A stretch of DNA of 64,000 bases from Streptomyces katrae (GTDB taxonomy: Bacteria; Actinomycetota; Actinomycetes; Streptomycetales; Streptomycetaceae), in contig NZ_CP020042.1 of the NCBI RefSeq assembly GCF_002028425.1, forward strand, positions 1 through 64,000, given 5' to 3'. The position numbers and the translations under genes were made by a program. Within the stretch, counting starts at the first letter, position 1. Each line of letters starts with the position of its first letter. The notes below the pieces were generated by a model. It searched no databases. It was not told the origin of the DNA and saw only the letters and a program-made list of their open reading frames with translations. Shown here piece by piece: positions 44,352 to 54,035 of the stretch.

Positions 44352-45989
44352 GTGGATGGCTTTCGAGAGCGTCGACGGGCAACCGCCTGGCTTCAGCAAA
44401 GCCGCGCCGACGAGGCCGGCGGCATTGGCCTGACAGACGAGGGCACACACGGGCTCTTCGCTGCGTTAGGTGACGTCGATTTTCAGGCGCTGAGCATGGG
44501 GAAGGTATATCGCTTCGTGGCGGGGGTCGATCAGCAGGCCCGTCCGCTGAGTGCGCAGGAGCTGGCGGTGCTGGGTGACCCGATGGCCGCGCTGCTGTTG
44601 CGCCAGGGCAAGTTCCCGATGACGGTACAGGACCTACTTGCCGAACTTCCCCAGCCGGCGACGACTGCGGACCAGTCCGTCTACCTGATCAGCGAGGCCG
44701 GGCAGATTCCACCCGTCGCCGGACTCGATCTGCCGCGTGACATGCGGTTCGCGATCACTCGCGCCACCAGCGGCCGTGAAGTCGACCTGCTGGTGAGTAC
44801 CGGGGCCAACGGCGACCCGGCAACGACCTTCCTCCAGGTCGCAGCCTGGGATCCGGCTGCGAAGGCCTTCAACTACTACATGCGGATCAGCCCGGTCTGG
44901 GTCTGGGCAGGCAACTCGTTGTCCGCCCTCGCCCCCGGTTCCCGCGGGAACGGCTGCTTCGACAGCCACATCAACGGCAGTGTGGTGATGAAGGAACTGA
45001 AACTGCCTTGGATCAACTGGCAGTCCCAGGCCGCGACGATCCAGCTCGCCTCCGACGACCCCCTGCGCGGCAACCCGCTGTACCAGCAGGTCATCGGTGC
45101 CCAGAACCTTGAACTGACCGTCCGTTCGCTGATCAGTCGCTGGACGGCCTCCCGCCTGGCTGTTGTCACGCAGGACGGCAAGGTGGAGCATCCTGACCAA
45201 CTGATGCGCCACCTGTTCACCAGCACCGCGGTGAACCTGGCCAGCACGGCAACACAGAGCTCCACGATCACGCCCTCCGGCGGCGATCTGACGCTGCCCA
45301 CGGGCTTCTGGCTGAACGGCGACGCACTCCTGGACGACCTCATACTGCCCGTCAACGCCTCCCTCCCTGCTGCGCCAGCTGCCCATTACGTCGCCAGTCT
45401 GTCCACGTTCGACTTCCGTCTGGAGGAAAAGACCAGCGGCTTTTCCCAGCCCGGCGACACCTTTTTCGCGTTCGTCGTACCCGAGGCGGCCTACGAGGAC
45501 AACGACGTCGTACGCCAAATGGTGCAACAGGGCATCATTTCCGCCAAGTTCGCCGCTTGCGCGCTCATGGTCGATTTCACCAACCCGATCTTCAGCCCAG
45601 ACCGGGCGCAGCTCATGGACCACGTTCCCATTACTGCGACGGACACGGCGGGGTTGCAGGACCAGATCGTCCAGGCGATCGTGAAATCCGCCGCGGGACT
45701 TCCGCCCGACAGCCCCGAAAGCCGGTTCGCTACTGGCTGGGCCCTTTCCGAAAGTGCCTGGCCCCAAGCTTTCGCCAACCGCATCGACGACTATCTCGGT
45801 CACGTCGGCATGCGGATCCGCACGTCCTCCGGCTTCCTCGACTACGTCAAACTGGCCGAGTCCCGCCGCCGCGACTTCAAGGCGATGCGCCTCAACGAGT
45901 TCGAGCTGACCCTGCCGACCACCAACATCCCCGCAGACGCGCCCCGCCTCCGAATGAACGATGACGGCACGGTCGTGCCCAGCCCGTGA
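44352..45989 (+). CDS. long hypothetical protein, first of an unrecognised gene pair
   Basis: Encodes up to 545 residues. The start at 44352 is uncertain because the IS630 element ends at 44310; MGKVYRFVAGVDQQARPLSA at 44496 is an alternative. No signal peptide, membrane segment or nucleotide-binding motif. Distinctive segments are RDMRFAITRATSGREVDLLV, NYYMRISPVWVWAGNSLSAL, NGCFDSHINGSVVMKELKLP, WINWQSQAATIQL and SRFATGWALSESAWPQAFAN. The central aromatic-rich region may form a pocket. It is followed after 59 bases by a second unknown gene with a strong AAGGAG site, so they are probably one operon. Confidence 0.65.
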   Translation: MDGFRERRRATAWLQQSRADEAGGIGLTDEGTHGLFAALGDVDFQALSMGKVYRFVAGVDQQARPLSAQELAVLGDPMAALLLRQGKFPMTVQDLLAELPQPATTADQSVYLISEAGQIPPVAGLDLPRDMRFAITRATSGREVDLLVSTGANGDPATTFLQVAAWDPAAKAFNYYMRISPVWVWAGNSLSALAPGSRGNGCFDSHINGSVVMKELKLPWINWQSQAATIQLASDDPLRGNPLYQQVIGAQNLELTVRSLISRWTASRLAVVTQDGKVEHPDQLMRHLFTSTAVNLASTATQSSTITPSGGDLTLPTGFWLNGDALLDDLILPVNASLPAAPAAHYVASLSTFDFRLEEKTSGFSQPGDTFFAFVVPEAAYEDNDVVRQMVQQGIISAKFAACALMVDFTNPIFSPDRAQLMDHVPITATDTAGLQDQIVQAIVKSAAGLPPDSPESRFATGWALSESAWPQAFANRIDDYLGHVGMRIRTSSGFLDYVKLAESRRRDFKAMRLNEFELTLPTTNIPADAPRLRMNDDGTVVPSP

Positions 45990-46048
45990 CAGCCGACACC
46001 GTCCTCTGATCCCTTGGCCCCGGTCACCTTTCAGCGAAGGAGCCCCTC

Positions 46049-47194
46049 ATGAGCCCGCTCGACTCCTACGGCCCGCCCGGAAGCCTCGACGATCTCGACG
46101 AAACCGGACTGAAGGCATGGAACATCTTCATCAGCGAGAACGTCGACCGATCGATCCAGGGCCCCGACCCCACTCAGGTCCTCAACGACAGCCCCCGTAG
46201 CCAGTTTTACAACCTGACCAAGACCGACACCGCGGCCGACGTCCAGGAGGCCATCGTCACCTGGACGGCCTTCCCGCGTCTGATCAAAGTCCACTCTCTG
46301 AGCGACACTCAGCGATGGAAGCGTGCCGACGCCAGCCGGGACGTTCAGGACGAGTACTGCGAGTGGAGCGTCACCCGCAACGCCGCTGGGAAGATCACCA
46401 AGGTCATGTTCACATGCGAGGGCCCTGAGTACTGGCAGCTCCTTGCGCAGTCGGCCCCGGCCAAGGTCCTCGAGCTGTACCAGACGCACATCAGCCCCAA
46501 CGTCAAGCACGGCGATCTCTTCGGATCCACCGGCACCTACAACGCCCGTAACCAGTGGAATGACTCCACGGCCCATGGCGCCATGCACCTGATCCAGCGC
46601 AACAACACCCTCGGCGCCGAAATCGAACTCGCGGCTGCGGCCACCATCGTGCGGGTCATCAACGGCCACGAGCTGGCCGCCGAGCAGGAACTCATCCAGT
46701 GCAGCCAGTACGGTGAGCCGGAGCGCAACAGCGACCCGCACATCGGCGGAGCAGTGAACGCCATCGCCCGGCAGAAGGCCGATATCTCCCTCGCCAACCC
46801 GGTCGGCCTCTACTTCGACAACCTGGCGACAGACGGCTGGGCCACCCCGGACGGCTCCGACCCCAAGAGCTACTGGATCAGGCAGCGCGGTGACGAATCG
46901 CACCCTGTCCGGTTCGTTTACGAGGTGCCCCAGGACAAGGGCTTCACCGTCGGGGACATCACCATCAACGGAAGGCCCATCCAATACGGCGCGCAGATCG
47001 CCGACTTCATCACCATCAAGTTGACCGCCGTCGCCTGCCGCTTCGGGCAGAGCACCACCCAGCCGAAGACCGCCTGCGCGCAACTGGCCCCCGCCCCTGT
47101 CGAGCCGGCCGCGGTCGCCCGGAACATCAGCGCGATCTCCGGCGGTGGTTACCACGCCGCCTCAGCCCTTACCTCCCACACGCGCCGCCGCTGA
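46049..47194 (+). CDS. long hypothetical protein, second of an unrecognised gene pair
   Basis: Encodes 381 residues from the ATG at 46049, with AAGGAG 7 bases upstream. Motifs that look conserved are DEYCEWSVTRNAAGKITKVM, FTCEGPEYWQLLAQSAP, YNARNQWNDSTAHGAMHLIQ, RNNTLGAEIELAAAATIVR and NSDPHIGGAVNAIARQKADI. Clustered His, Asn and Asp residues (NxWN, HGAMHL, DPHIG) could bind a metal or cofactor. I do not recognise the family. No export signal. The context (co-directional with the gene at 44352) suggests a two-protein function. The last 40 residues are low-complexity. Confidence 0.65.
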   Translation: MSPLDSYGPPGSLDDLDETGLKAWNIFISENVDRSIQGPDPTQVLNDSPRSQFYNLTKTDTAADVQEAIVTWTAFPRLIKVHSLSDTQRWKRADASRDVQDEYCEWSVTRNAAGKITKVMFTCEGPEYWQLLAQSAPAKVLELYQTHISPNVKHGDLFGSTGTYNARNQWNDSTAHGAMHLIQRNNTLGAEIELAAAATIVRVINGHELAAEQELIQCSQYGEPERNSDPHIGGAVNAIARQKADISLANPVGLYFDNLATDGWATPDGSDPKSYWIRQRGDESHPVRFVYEVPQDKGFTVGDITINGRPIQYGAQIADFITIKLTAVACRFGQSTTQPKTACAQLAPAPVEPAAVARNISAISGGGYHAASALTSHTRRR

Positions 47195-47600
47195 GCGGCG
47201 CGGAACGCGAGGTCGCGGCCAGATGGAGGAAACCTGTCTGGCTTCATCAGCGTGATTACGACGCGTGAACAAGCTGGACGCCACGGCCTGGCCGACAGTC
47301 TGGCGTGGGCAGCCGTCGGTGCCGACGACGCCTCCGGCATCACGCTCACCGCCTGCATACGGGCGGAAGCCGGGGAGCCCGGAAAGGCCCAGGAGCATGA
47401 GCCGATCCTTACGGCGCGGGAGCACGGCGGAAGGCTCTGGGCCGCAGTCTCGTGCAACCCTCCAGCCCCCTTCAGGTGCGACCCTCCCGAGGGCTGGCGA
47501 TCCCTGGACGTCGGGGCCCGACCCGGTGTCGAAGAGCGCCGGCGCCGGGACGGTGCCGTCTGCCAGGAGGACCCCGACCCAGCCCTCGTGAGACGGTTGT
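47195..47600. other. gap with no recognisable gene
   Basis: About 405 bases. A plus-strand frame (47252-47626) is open but has no ribosome binding site or recognisable motif, and its tail runs into the convergent PRC-barrel gene. Confidence 0.35.
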
Positions 47601-47945
47601 CTATCCCCGGCCGTAGTACTTACTGATCTCCTGGCGGTAGTCGGGCTCGCGCAGGTGGTGGCCGGGGTGGAACTCAGGAGCCGCCTTGATCTGGTCCTTG
47701 GTGCGGTCCACGTGGACCGTCTTGTTCTCCGAGTCCACCCGGGTGATCGTCCCCGCCGGGAGCAGGACCTCCTTGCCGAAGATCCACACGCCGGTGTCGA
47801 CCACGAGGTAGGCGTCGGAGACCTCGTTGGAGTGACGGTCGACCTTGCCGATGCGGCCGTCGAGCGCTTCCACGCTGTAGCCCCTCAGGTCTTCGCCCGT
47901 CGGATGGATGATGCCGGAACGGTAGGCCCACATGTCGTCGGTCAT
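47601..47945 (-). CDS. PRC-barrel domain protein
   Basis: Encodes 114 residues from the ATG at 47945 (MTDDMWAYRSGIIHPTGEDL), with GGAGT just upstream. The first 80 residues form a PRC-barrel: GYSVEALDGRIGKVDRHSN, SDAYLVVDTGVWIFGKEVLL, GTITRVDSENKTVHVDRT. A tail (LREPDYRQEISKYYGRG) typical of Streptomyces stress-related PRC-barrel proteins follows. The domain mediates interactions; a general stress role is family knowledge. Confidence 0.8.
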   Translation of the reverse strand: MTDDMWAYRSGIIHPTGEDLRGYSVEALDGRIGKVDRHSNEVSDAYLVVDTGVWIFGKEVLLPAGTITRVDSENKTVHVDRTKDQIKAAPEFHPGHHLREPDYRQEISKYYGRG

Positions 47946-48254
47946 GTCCAACTCCTTCGGAGAGCGTTCGGTGTCTGTCTGCCTGTCGCGCTTCTCGCTG
48001 TGGCGCGCTTGCCCCGGAAGCCGGACCTCACACGCCCGCTTCCCGTGGCCGGGTGCGGGCAGCCGGACGGTGACAGCAGCGCGCGGCAGGAGGGTGCCGG
48101 AATGGGTCCGACTCGTGGACCGGGCGTCCGGCCTGGGCGGCGTCTTCGTGGGCAGGGTGGCTGCGGCACGGAGGCCGGGAGCGTGGAACTGGTCGAGCAC
48201 GGGGTTCAGCGAGACGCTGACCCCCGACCCCGACCTCCCGCCGGAGGCCGCCTT

Positions 48255-48480
48255 CAACCCGCTCGCGTTGGCCTCAAGGACGATGTCCTCGAAGTGGACC
48301 TGTTCACCTTCGAGGAGCGCGAGGCGCAGCGGAAGTGGAGGGAGGAGACTGCCAAGGAGGCCGCCGCCGCCCAAGCCAAGGTGGACAAGGCGAACAAGGC
48401 CGCGGAGGAGATCGGCAGTAAGAAGGCGGTCGGCGCCGAAGGTGAGCAGCTGCGCGGATCGTCCAGCGGGCCCAGGAGGC
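48255..48480 (+). pseudogene. coiled-coil protein remnant
   Basis: The frame shows GLKDDVLEVDLFTFEEREAQ and RKWREETAKEAAAAQAKVDK plus more heptad-like Ala/Lys/Glu sequence, preceded in another frame by LTPDPDLPPEAAFNPLALA. It looks like the start and helical body of one protein separated by a frameshift near 48270. No start codon or family can be fixed. The surrounding 47946-48786 stretch holds nothing else. Confidence 0.35.
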
Positions 48481-48786
48481 CAGCGGCACCGAGGAGGAGC
48501 TCATGGGATCGATTGTGTTTCGCGGCGGCCGGTCCGCGCGTGCAGAGGCGGTTCACCCGTAAGGGCGCTCCTCCCGGGCCGCCACCAGGGGTGTGGTGAG
48601 GGCTTCGCCCCTGGTCACAAGGGGTCGACGGGACCGGTCGCGGCCTGGCTTCAGGTGCTCCGTCCCGGTGGCGGGTCGGCAGGATGCCGTGCAGTTGGAA
48701 GAAGGCACTGATGCAGGAGGACCACCCTTGACCACCGTCGACCGCCGCGAAGGCACAGGCTTAGACGTTCCCTCCGGACCGGCACT

Positions 48787-50325
48787 GTGATCCCGGCACA
48801 GGCCACAGGGCCTGTACGGCACGTACGCGTCGTGGTCGTCGGGGCCGGGTTCTCCGGTATCGGCGCCGCCATCCGGCTCCGCCAGGCCGGGGTCCGCGAT
48901 GTGCTCGTCCTGGAGAAGGGATCCCAACTCGGCGGCACGTGGCGGGAGAACACCTACCCGGGCTGCGCCTGTGACGTGCCCTCGACGCTCTACAGCTACT
49001 CCTTCACCCCGGACACCGCCTGGAGCAGGCTCTTCGCCGGACAGCGCGAGATCCACGCTTACCTGCGGACCACGGCCGAGCGCCACGGGCTCGGCGGCGA
49101 CGTACTGCGCTGCGGAGTGCGCGTGCTGGGAGCGCGGTGGGATTTGGCGGCCGGGCGCTGGCGGCTGGAGACCAGCGACGGGGCCTACAGCGCCGAGGTG
49201 CTGGTCCTGGCCACCGGGCCGTGGCACGTCCCGCGCCACCTCGATGTGCCCGGGGTCGAGGAGTTCGACGGGCCCGTGCTCCATACCGCCGAGTGGGACG
49301 ACAGTGTCGAACTGGCCGGGCGCCGCGTGACCGTCGTAGGGAGTGGAGCCTCCGCCGTCCAGGTCGTCCCGGCCATCCAGTCCCGCGCGGCGGCGGTCCG
49401 TCTCTTCCAGCGGACCGCCCAGTGGGTGCTGCCCAAACCCGACCTGGCGCTGCCCGCGGCACTCAACCGGTCCCTGGACCGCCTGCCCGGTGCCCGCAGC
49501 GCCATGCGCTCCGGGCAGTACGCGCTCCAGGAGGGCTTCGGCTACGCCTTCCGCCACCCGCACCTCGCCCGCGTCCTCGAGGCGGGGGCCCGTGCGCACC
49601 TGCGGCTCGCGGTCCGCGACCGGCGGCTGCGCCAGGCGCTGACGCCGGACTACCGGCTGGGCTGCAAGCGTCTGCTGACCTCCAGCACCTTCTACCCCGC
49701 CCTGGCCCGGCCGCATGTCCGTCTGCATCCCACCGCCGTGACGGCCGTACGCGGGAACGAGGTCATCGGCGCCGACGGCACCGCGGCCCCCACCGACGTC
49801 CTCATCACGGCCACGGGCTTCCGCGTCGGTGAACTGCCCCTGGCCCGCAGCCTGTACGGTCCGGGCGGCCGGAGCCTGCACGAAGCCTGGGGCGGCGAGC
49901 CGAAGGCGTATCTCGGCACCAGCGTCAGCGGATTCCCGAACCTCTTCCTGCTCCTGGGTCCCAACCTGCTCGGCGGATCCACCTCCGCGATCACCGTCCT
50001 GGAAGCCCAGCTGACCTACCTCACCGCCGCCCTGGCCCTCCTCGACGAGGGCGGTCACCGCGCGCTGGAGGTGCGGCCCGGCGTTCAGGCCGCGTACAAC
50101 TCGGCGGTGCAGGAGGCGCTGGAGAGCACCGTGTACAACTCCGGCGGCTGCACCAGCTACTACTTCAGCCCTAGCGGGCGCAACACCTTCGCCTGGCCGT
50201 GGTCCACCGGGCACCTCGTCCGCAGGCTGAGCCGCTTCGACCCCGCCTCCTACACCTGGCACGAACCGACCGCTACGCCCCCTCGGGCAGGGAGTCCGGT
50301 TCCCGCGCGAAGTGAGCGGCCATGA
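48787..50325 (+). CDS. flavin-containing (Baeyer-Villiger type) monooxygenase
   Basis: Encodes 512 residues from a GTG at 48787. It has the FAD-binding motif VVVVGAGFSGIGAA (about residues 16-29), GGTWRENTYPGCACDVPS, the NADPH-binding motif VTVVGSGASAVQVVPA (about 180-195) and the Baeyer-Villiger fingerprint FDGPVLHTAEWD (FxGxxxHTxxW). The C-terminal LLGPNLLGGSTS segment is typical. Such enzymes insert oxygen next to a ketone using NADPH. Its stop overlaps the Rieske gene start (ATGA), implying a shared pathway. The substrate is unknown. Confidence 0.88.
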   Translation: MIPAQATGPVRHVRVVVVGAGFSGIGAAIRLRQAGVRDVLVLEKGSQLGGTWRENTYPGCACDVPSTLYSYSFTPDTAWSRLFAGQREIHAYLRTTAERHGLGGDVLRCGVRVLGARWDLAAGRWRLETSDGAYSAEVLVLATGPWHVPRHLDVPGVEEFDGPVLHTAEWDDSVELAGRRVTVVGSGASAVQVVPAIQSRAAAVRLFQRTAQWVLPKPDLALPAALNRSLDRLPGARSAMRSGQYALQEGFGYAFRHPHLARVLEAGARAHLRLAVRDRRLRQALTPDYRLGCKRLLTSSTFYPALARPHVRLHPTAVTAVRGNEVIGADGTAAPTDVLITATGFRVGELPLARSLYGPGGRSLHEAWGGEPKAYLGTSVSGFPNLFLLLGPNLLGGSTSAITVLEAQLTYLTAALALLDEGGHRALEVRPGVQAAYNSAVQEALESTVYNSGGCTSYYFSPSGRNTFAWPWSTGHLVRRLSRFDPASYTWHEPTATPPRAGSPVPARSERP

Positions 50326-50808
50326 CGCGCCGCCAAAGGCCCCCGAAGCCGCAGCCCTACGATCGGGAGCTCGACGCCCACCTGCCCCCGGGCCGCGCCC
50401 CCGAGCCGGTGGCCGCCCCCACCGGCTGGTACTTCGCCCGCTTCAGCAGGCATCTGCGCCGCGGACAGGTGGTACCGGTCACGTACATGTCCTACGAGTA
50501 CGCCCTGTTCCGGACGGACAGCGGACAGGTCGGCATGATCGAGAGCCAGTGCTGCCACATGGGGGCGCATCTGGCCCGCGGCGGCTACGTCCGCGAGGAG
50601 AGCCTGACCTGCGGCTTCCACGCCTGGGAATTCGACGTCGCCGGCCGCTGCGTGAAGATCCCCGGCGGCTGCCGCATCCCCGCGCGGGCCGCGCGGCGCA
50701 GCCTGACCGTGGTGGAGCACGCCGGATGCGTCTGGTTCTGGCACGGGCCCGGCCCGGCGCGGCCGTTCGCCGGCCTCGACCAGGCGTGCGACCGCCGGCG
50801 CTTCTCGG
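50322..50808 (+). pseudogene. Rieske [2Fe-2S] oxygenase, truncated by ISL3-type DNA
   Basis: From the ATG at 50322 (overlapping the monooxygenase stop), about 160 residues include the Rieske cluster ligands CCHMGAHLARGG and LTCGFHAWEFD (CxH and CxxH), after GWYFARFSRHLRRGQVVPV. This is the N-terminal domain of ring-hydroxylating or sterol-type oxygenases. The catalytic non-heme iron domain is missing. At about 50808 the sequence changes to an ISL3 transposase in another frame, so the gene was cut by that insertion. Confidence 0.75.
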
Positions 50809-52003
50809 GGTGTCTGTCAGCCGCAGCACGGTGCTCCGGCTGGTCGACGCTCTGCCCGATCCCGAGGTGGCCGCCCCGCGTGTGGTCGGTGTCGACGAGT
50901 ACGCCACCCGCAAAGGCCGCCACTACGGCACCGTCCTGGTCGACATCGAAACCCGCCGCCCTATCGACCTGCTGCCGGACCGGGAAGCGTCCAGCCTGGC
51001 GGCCTGGCTCGCCGATCGGCCAGGCATTGAGGTCATCTGCCGGGACCGGGCACCGTTCTTCGCCGAAGGCGCCAGCGCCGGCGCACCGCAGGCCGTCCAG
51101 GTCGCGGACCGGTGGCATCTCTGGCACAACCTGAGCGAAGCCGCCGAGCGCGCTGTCGCCCAGCACCGCAGCTGCCTCGGCGCCCTTGTCCCGGCCGCCC
51201 CTGGACCTGAGCCGGAGCCCGCCCTGGAAGAGGAACCGCCCGGTTCGCCCTGGCCGACCGGGCACCGGTTCGCCGACCGCATCTGGGCCCGCCACGCCGC
51301 CGTCCACGCGCTGCTGGAAGCCGGGCACAGCCGCCGCTCAATCCAGCGTCAGCTCGGCATGACCTGGCGGACCGTCAAGCAGCTCGCCGACGCAGCGGCT
51401 CCGGAGGAGCTGTTCACCGGCCAGTGGCAGAACCGGCCCTCGGTCCTCGATGACTACAAGCCCTACCTGGACGACCGGTGGAACGAGGGTGTCACCAACG
51501 CCTGGAAACTGTGGGAAGAGATCGTGCCGCTCGGTTACAAAGGCAGCTACCAGCGCGTCCGTGCCTACCTGCACAAGAAGCGCACCTCACCGCGCCCGGT
51601 GACCGCCCGGCAGCCCTCGCCCCGGACCGTCTCCAGATGGATCCTCAGCCGTCCGGAGACCCTCACCGAGCCCGAGCAGCTGCACCTCAAGACCGTCCGC
51701 ACTCACTGCCCCGAGCTCGATGCCCTCACCCGGCATGTCCGTTCCTTCGCGGTCATGCTCACCGAGCGCAGGGGCGAACGCCTCCCGGACTGGCTCGACG
51801 CCGTCCGGCAGGATGACCTGCCCAGTCTCCACACGCTCGCCGCCGGCATCGACCGCGACCTCGCCGCCGTCGTCGCCGGGTTGACCCTGCCCTGGAGCTC
51901 GGGCGCGGTCGAGGGGCATGTCAACCGGATCAAGATGCTCAAGCGCCAGATGTTCGGGCGGGCTGGCTTCGCCCTTCTGCGGAAGCGCGTCCTACTCGCA
52001 TAG
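50809..52003 (+). pseudogene. ISL3-family transposase, 5' truncated
   Basis: About 395 residues starting at VSVSRSTVLRLVDALPDPEV. The ISL3 DDE domain is present (VGVDEYATRKGRHYGTVLVD, EVICRDRAPFFAEGA, PWSSGAVEGHVNRIKMLKRQ), with an inserted helix-turn-helix (HSRRSIQRQLGMTWRTVKQL). The N-terminal zinc-finger part and the left element end are missing, so this copy cannot move by itself. The join to the Rieske gene at about 50808 is probably a one-ended deletion. Confidence 0.75.
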
Positions 52004-52062
52004 TGATCGAAATGTCAGCAGCTGATGCGAAGATCCGGGCGGAACTACGCGAGGAGATCAAC

Positions 52063-52494
52063 ATGGGCACCTGGGACACTGGCCCCTTCGGCAACGACAC
52101 GGCCGCGGACTTCGCCTGCGATCTCGACGACGCCAATCCCGGGGAACGCGAGGCACTGATACGTGGCGTCCTCACGCGCACCATCGACGCCACCGGCTGG
52201 CTCACCGAAGGGGAAGAAGCAGTGGCCGCAGCGGCACTAATTGCGGCGCAATGCCCTGGCGGCAACCCAATCGATACACCTTACGGCCCTGAAGAACCCA
52301 TGCCCGCCTTCCCTGACGATCTCCGGACGCTCGCGGACGAGGCCCTCGCTCGCATCATCAGCGACGAGGCCGGGCCAGCCTCGAACTGGGTCGACCCAGG
52401 AGACTGGAAGCAATGGCGAGCCAACCTCAACCGCCTTCGTGCAGTCCTTGCTCCGCCACCACCGTCAATCGCGCTGTTCAATGTCGAGCAGTGA
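52063..52494 (+). CDS. DUF4259 family protein
   Basis: Encodes 143 residues from the ATG at 52063 (MGTWDTGPFGNDTAADFACD), preceded by GAGGAG. The MGTWDxGPFxNDxAADFxxDL start is the signature of DUF4259, an acidic, helical, single-domain family without known function. It continues with acidic helices (DDLRTLADEALARIISDEAG). It is followed by a strong hairpin terminator at 52522-52547. Intact. Confidence 0.8.
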   Translation: MGTWDTGPFGNDTAADFACDLDDANPGEREALIRGVLTRTIDATGWLTEGEEAVAAAALIAAQCPGGNPIDTPYGPEEPMPAFPDDLRTLADEALARIISDEAGPASNWVDPGDWKQWRANLNRLRAVLAPPPPSIALFNVEQ

Positions 52495-52521
52495 CACAGC
52501 GTCACCTATCACGAAACCTGA

Positions 52522-52547
52522 GCCAGAGCCCGTTCTCGGGCTCTGGC
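52522..52547 (+). terminator. hairpin terminator after the DUF4259 gene
   Basis: Perfect 11-bp stem GCCAGAGCCCG with loop TTCT, starting 27 bases after the stop codon. Confidence 0.75.
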
Positions 52548-52650
52548 ACAACTTCCGTGAAGCCTCGCCGTCCGGGCTGGTCCCTCGGTTCGGAGCAAGT
52601 CGTCGGCCTGCCGGTCCTTCGGGCTCACCAACTTCCGACACCGCTCCTAG

Positions 52651-53558
52651 GGCGTGTCTTCAAAGGGGTCTGAGCCAGAGGAACAGGGACGCGATGGTGA
52701 CGGCTGCGTGGTAGGACTCGCGGGTTTTGTCGTAGCGAGTGGCGATCGCGCGGTACTGCTTGAGGCGGTTGAAGCAGCGTTCGACGACGTTGCGTTTCTT
52801 GTAGAGCTGTGTGTCGAAGGCAGGTGGTCTGCCTCCGTTGCGGCCTCTGCGGTAGCGGTTGGCCCGCTGGTCACGGCGCTCGGGGATGGTGTGGCCGATC
52901 CCGCGTTTACGCAGGTAGGCACGTATCCTGCGGGAGCTGTAGCCCTTGTCGCCCAGGACGTGGTCCGGGCGGGTTCGGGGCCGCCCGGGCCCGGCCCGGC
53001 GGACCTTGATGGTGTCCATGACCTCCTCGAAGCGGGTGCAGTCGGCGGCGTTGCCGCCGGTGAGGACGAAGCCCAGCGGCCGGCCGCGGCGTCGCAGGCC
53101 AGGTGGATTTTCGTGGTCAGTCCGCCCCGGGATCGCCCGAGGGCGTGATCACATACTTCGTCCCCCTGCCCTGCCCCTTTTTACGGGCGCCCGCAGCATG
53201 CTGATGGGCCCGCGCGACCGTGGAGTCGACCGACACCAGCCAGTCGATGTCACCGGTCGCGTCCTTCTCCGCCTGGACCGCGGCCAGCATCCGCGTGAAC
53301 GTCCCGTCCAGCGCCCACCTGCGAAAACGCGTGTACAGAGTCCGCCAGGGCCCGTACCGTGCCGGCACATCACGCCATGCCGACCCCGTCCGCAGTTTCC
53401 ACACGATCCCGTTCAGCACCCGCCGGTCGTCCAACCGCGGCCGCCCCGAGGACGACCGCGGCAACAGCCCGGACAGCACTTCCCACTCCACATCCGTCAG
53501 CTCATGACGACGCACCATGCCGACATGATCCCCCATCAGAACCATTTGAAGACACGGC
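52651..53558 (-). mobile_element. second IS5-family element, CTAG target
   Basis: Ends GGCGTGTCTTCAAAGGGGTC at 52651 and (complement strand) GCCGTGTCTTCAAATGGTTC ending at 53558 form inverted repeats. CTAG borders both sides (52647-52650 and 53559-53562). At 908 bp it is a different, smaller subtype than the element at 35532. Confidence 0.85.
52660..53520 (-). pseudogene. IS5-family transposase, frameshifted in the centre
   Basis: The first part (53520 to 53117) starts MVRRHELTDVEWEVLSGLLP and holds the first catalytic Asp in WLVSVDSTVARAHQHAAG. The middle (ALGRSRGGLTTKIHLACD) and the last part (MDTIKVRRAGPGRPRTRPDH, VLGDKGYSSRRIRAYL, KKRNVVERCFNRLKQYRA) lie in other frames. Besides the normal A/B frame change, one C seems to be missing in GCGACGCCGCGG at about 53090, where CDRRGRPLGFVLTGG is expected. 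The copy is therefore probably dead. Confidence 0.7.
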
Positions 53559-53690
53559 CTAGGCCTTTTCCTTGGGATCACGTGAAGGTTCGGGGTGCCG
53601 GGTGCGGCGAACGGGCCGGAGTGGGGCTGGGGAGGACCGCCTTTGCGTAGACGAGGCGTAACCGCAGCGGTCACCGTCCGTTCTTCGGTC

Positions 53691-53969
53691 ATGAAGACCA
53701 CATTGTTCAAGCTTGCTGCCCTGTCCGTCATCGCCTTCGCGGCTACCTCGACCGTCACGATTCCTGCCCAGGCTGACGCCTCCTCCCCTGTCCCTCTGGC
53801 AGAAGCGGGCAAGACCCCTGGACCGGGCTGGGACGGGCCTGCGGAGGAGGAGATCGGGCAGAGGGCGATCTGCAAGGTCAGCGGCATTCTCGGTTGGTTT
53901 GGCGGCATGATCGGCGGAAACGATGTGTGCGGCGATGATTACGACGAGGGCGGGCCGCAGCCTTCTTAA
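53691..53969 (+). CDS. small secreted protein
   Basis: Encodes 92 residues from the ATG at 53691. The start MKTTLFKLAALSVIAFAATS and TVTIPAQADA form a Sec signal peptide with an AQA cleavage site near residue 29. The mature part is acidic, with two cysteines (RAICKVSGILGW, NDVCGDDYDEGG) that could pair. No family recognised. It begins after the IS5 element, so its promoter lies between 53559 and 53690. Confidence 0.65.
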   Translation: MKTTLFKLAALSVIAFAATSTVTIPAQADASSPVPLAEAGKTPGPGWDGPAEEEIGQRAICKVSGILGWFGGMIGGNDVCGDDYDEGGPQPS

Positions 53970-54035
53970 ATCTCGGGGTCGACTGGGCGGGGTCGGCTGT
54001 GTGAGATCCCCGAGATCCGCCGCCGCAGCCGGAGG

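Noticed and set aside
47252..47626. Plus-strand gene between the unknown pair and the PRC-barrel gene
   Set aside because: No ribosome binding site, no motif, and its end overlaps a well-supported gene on the other strand.
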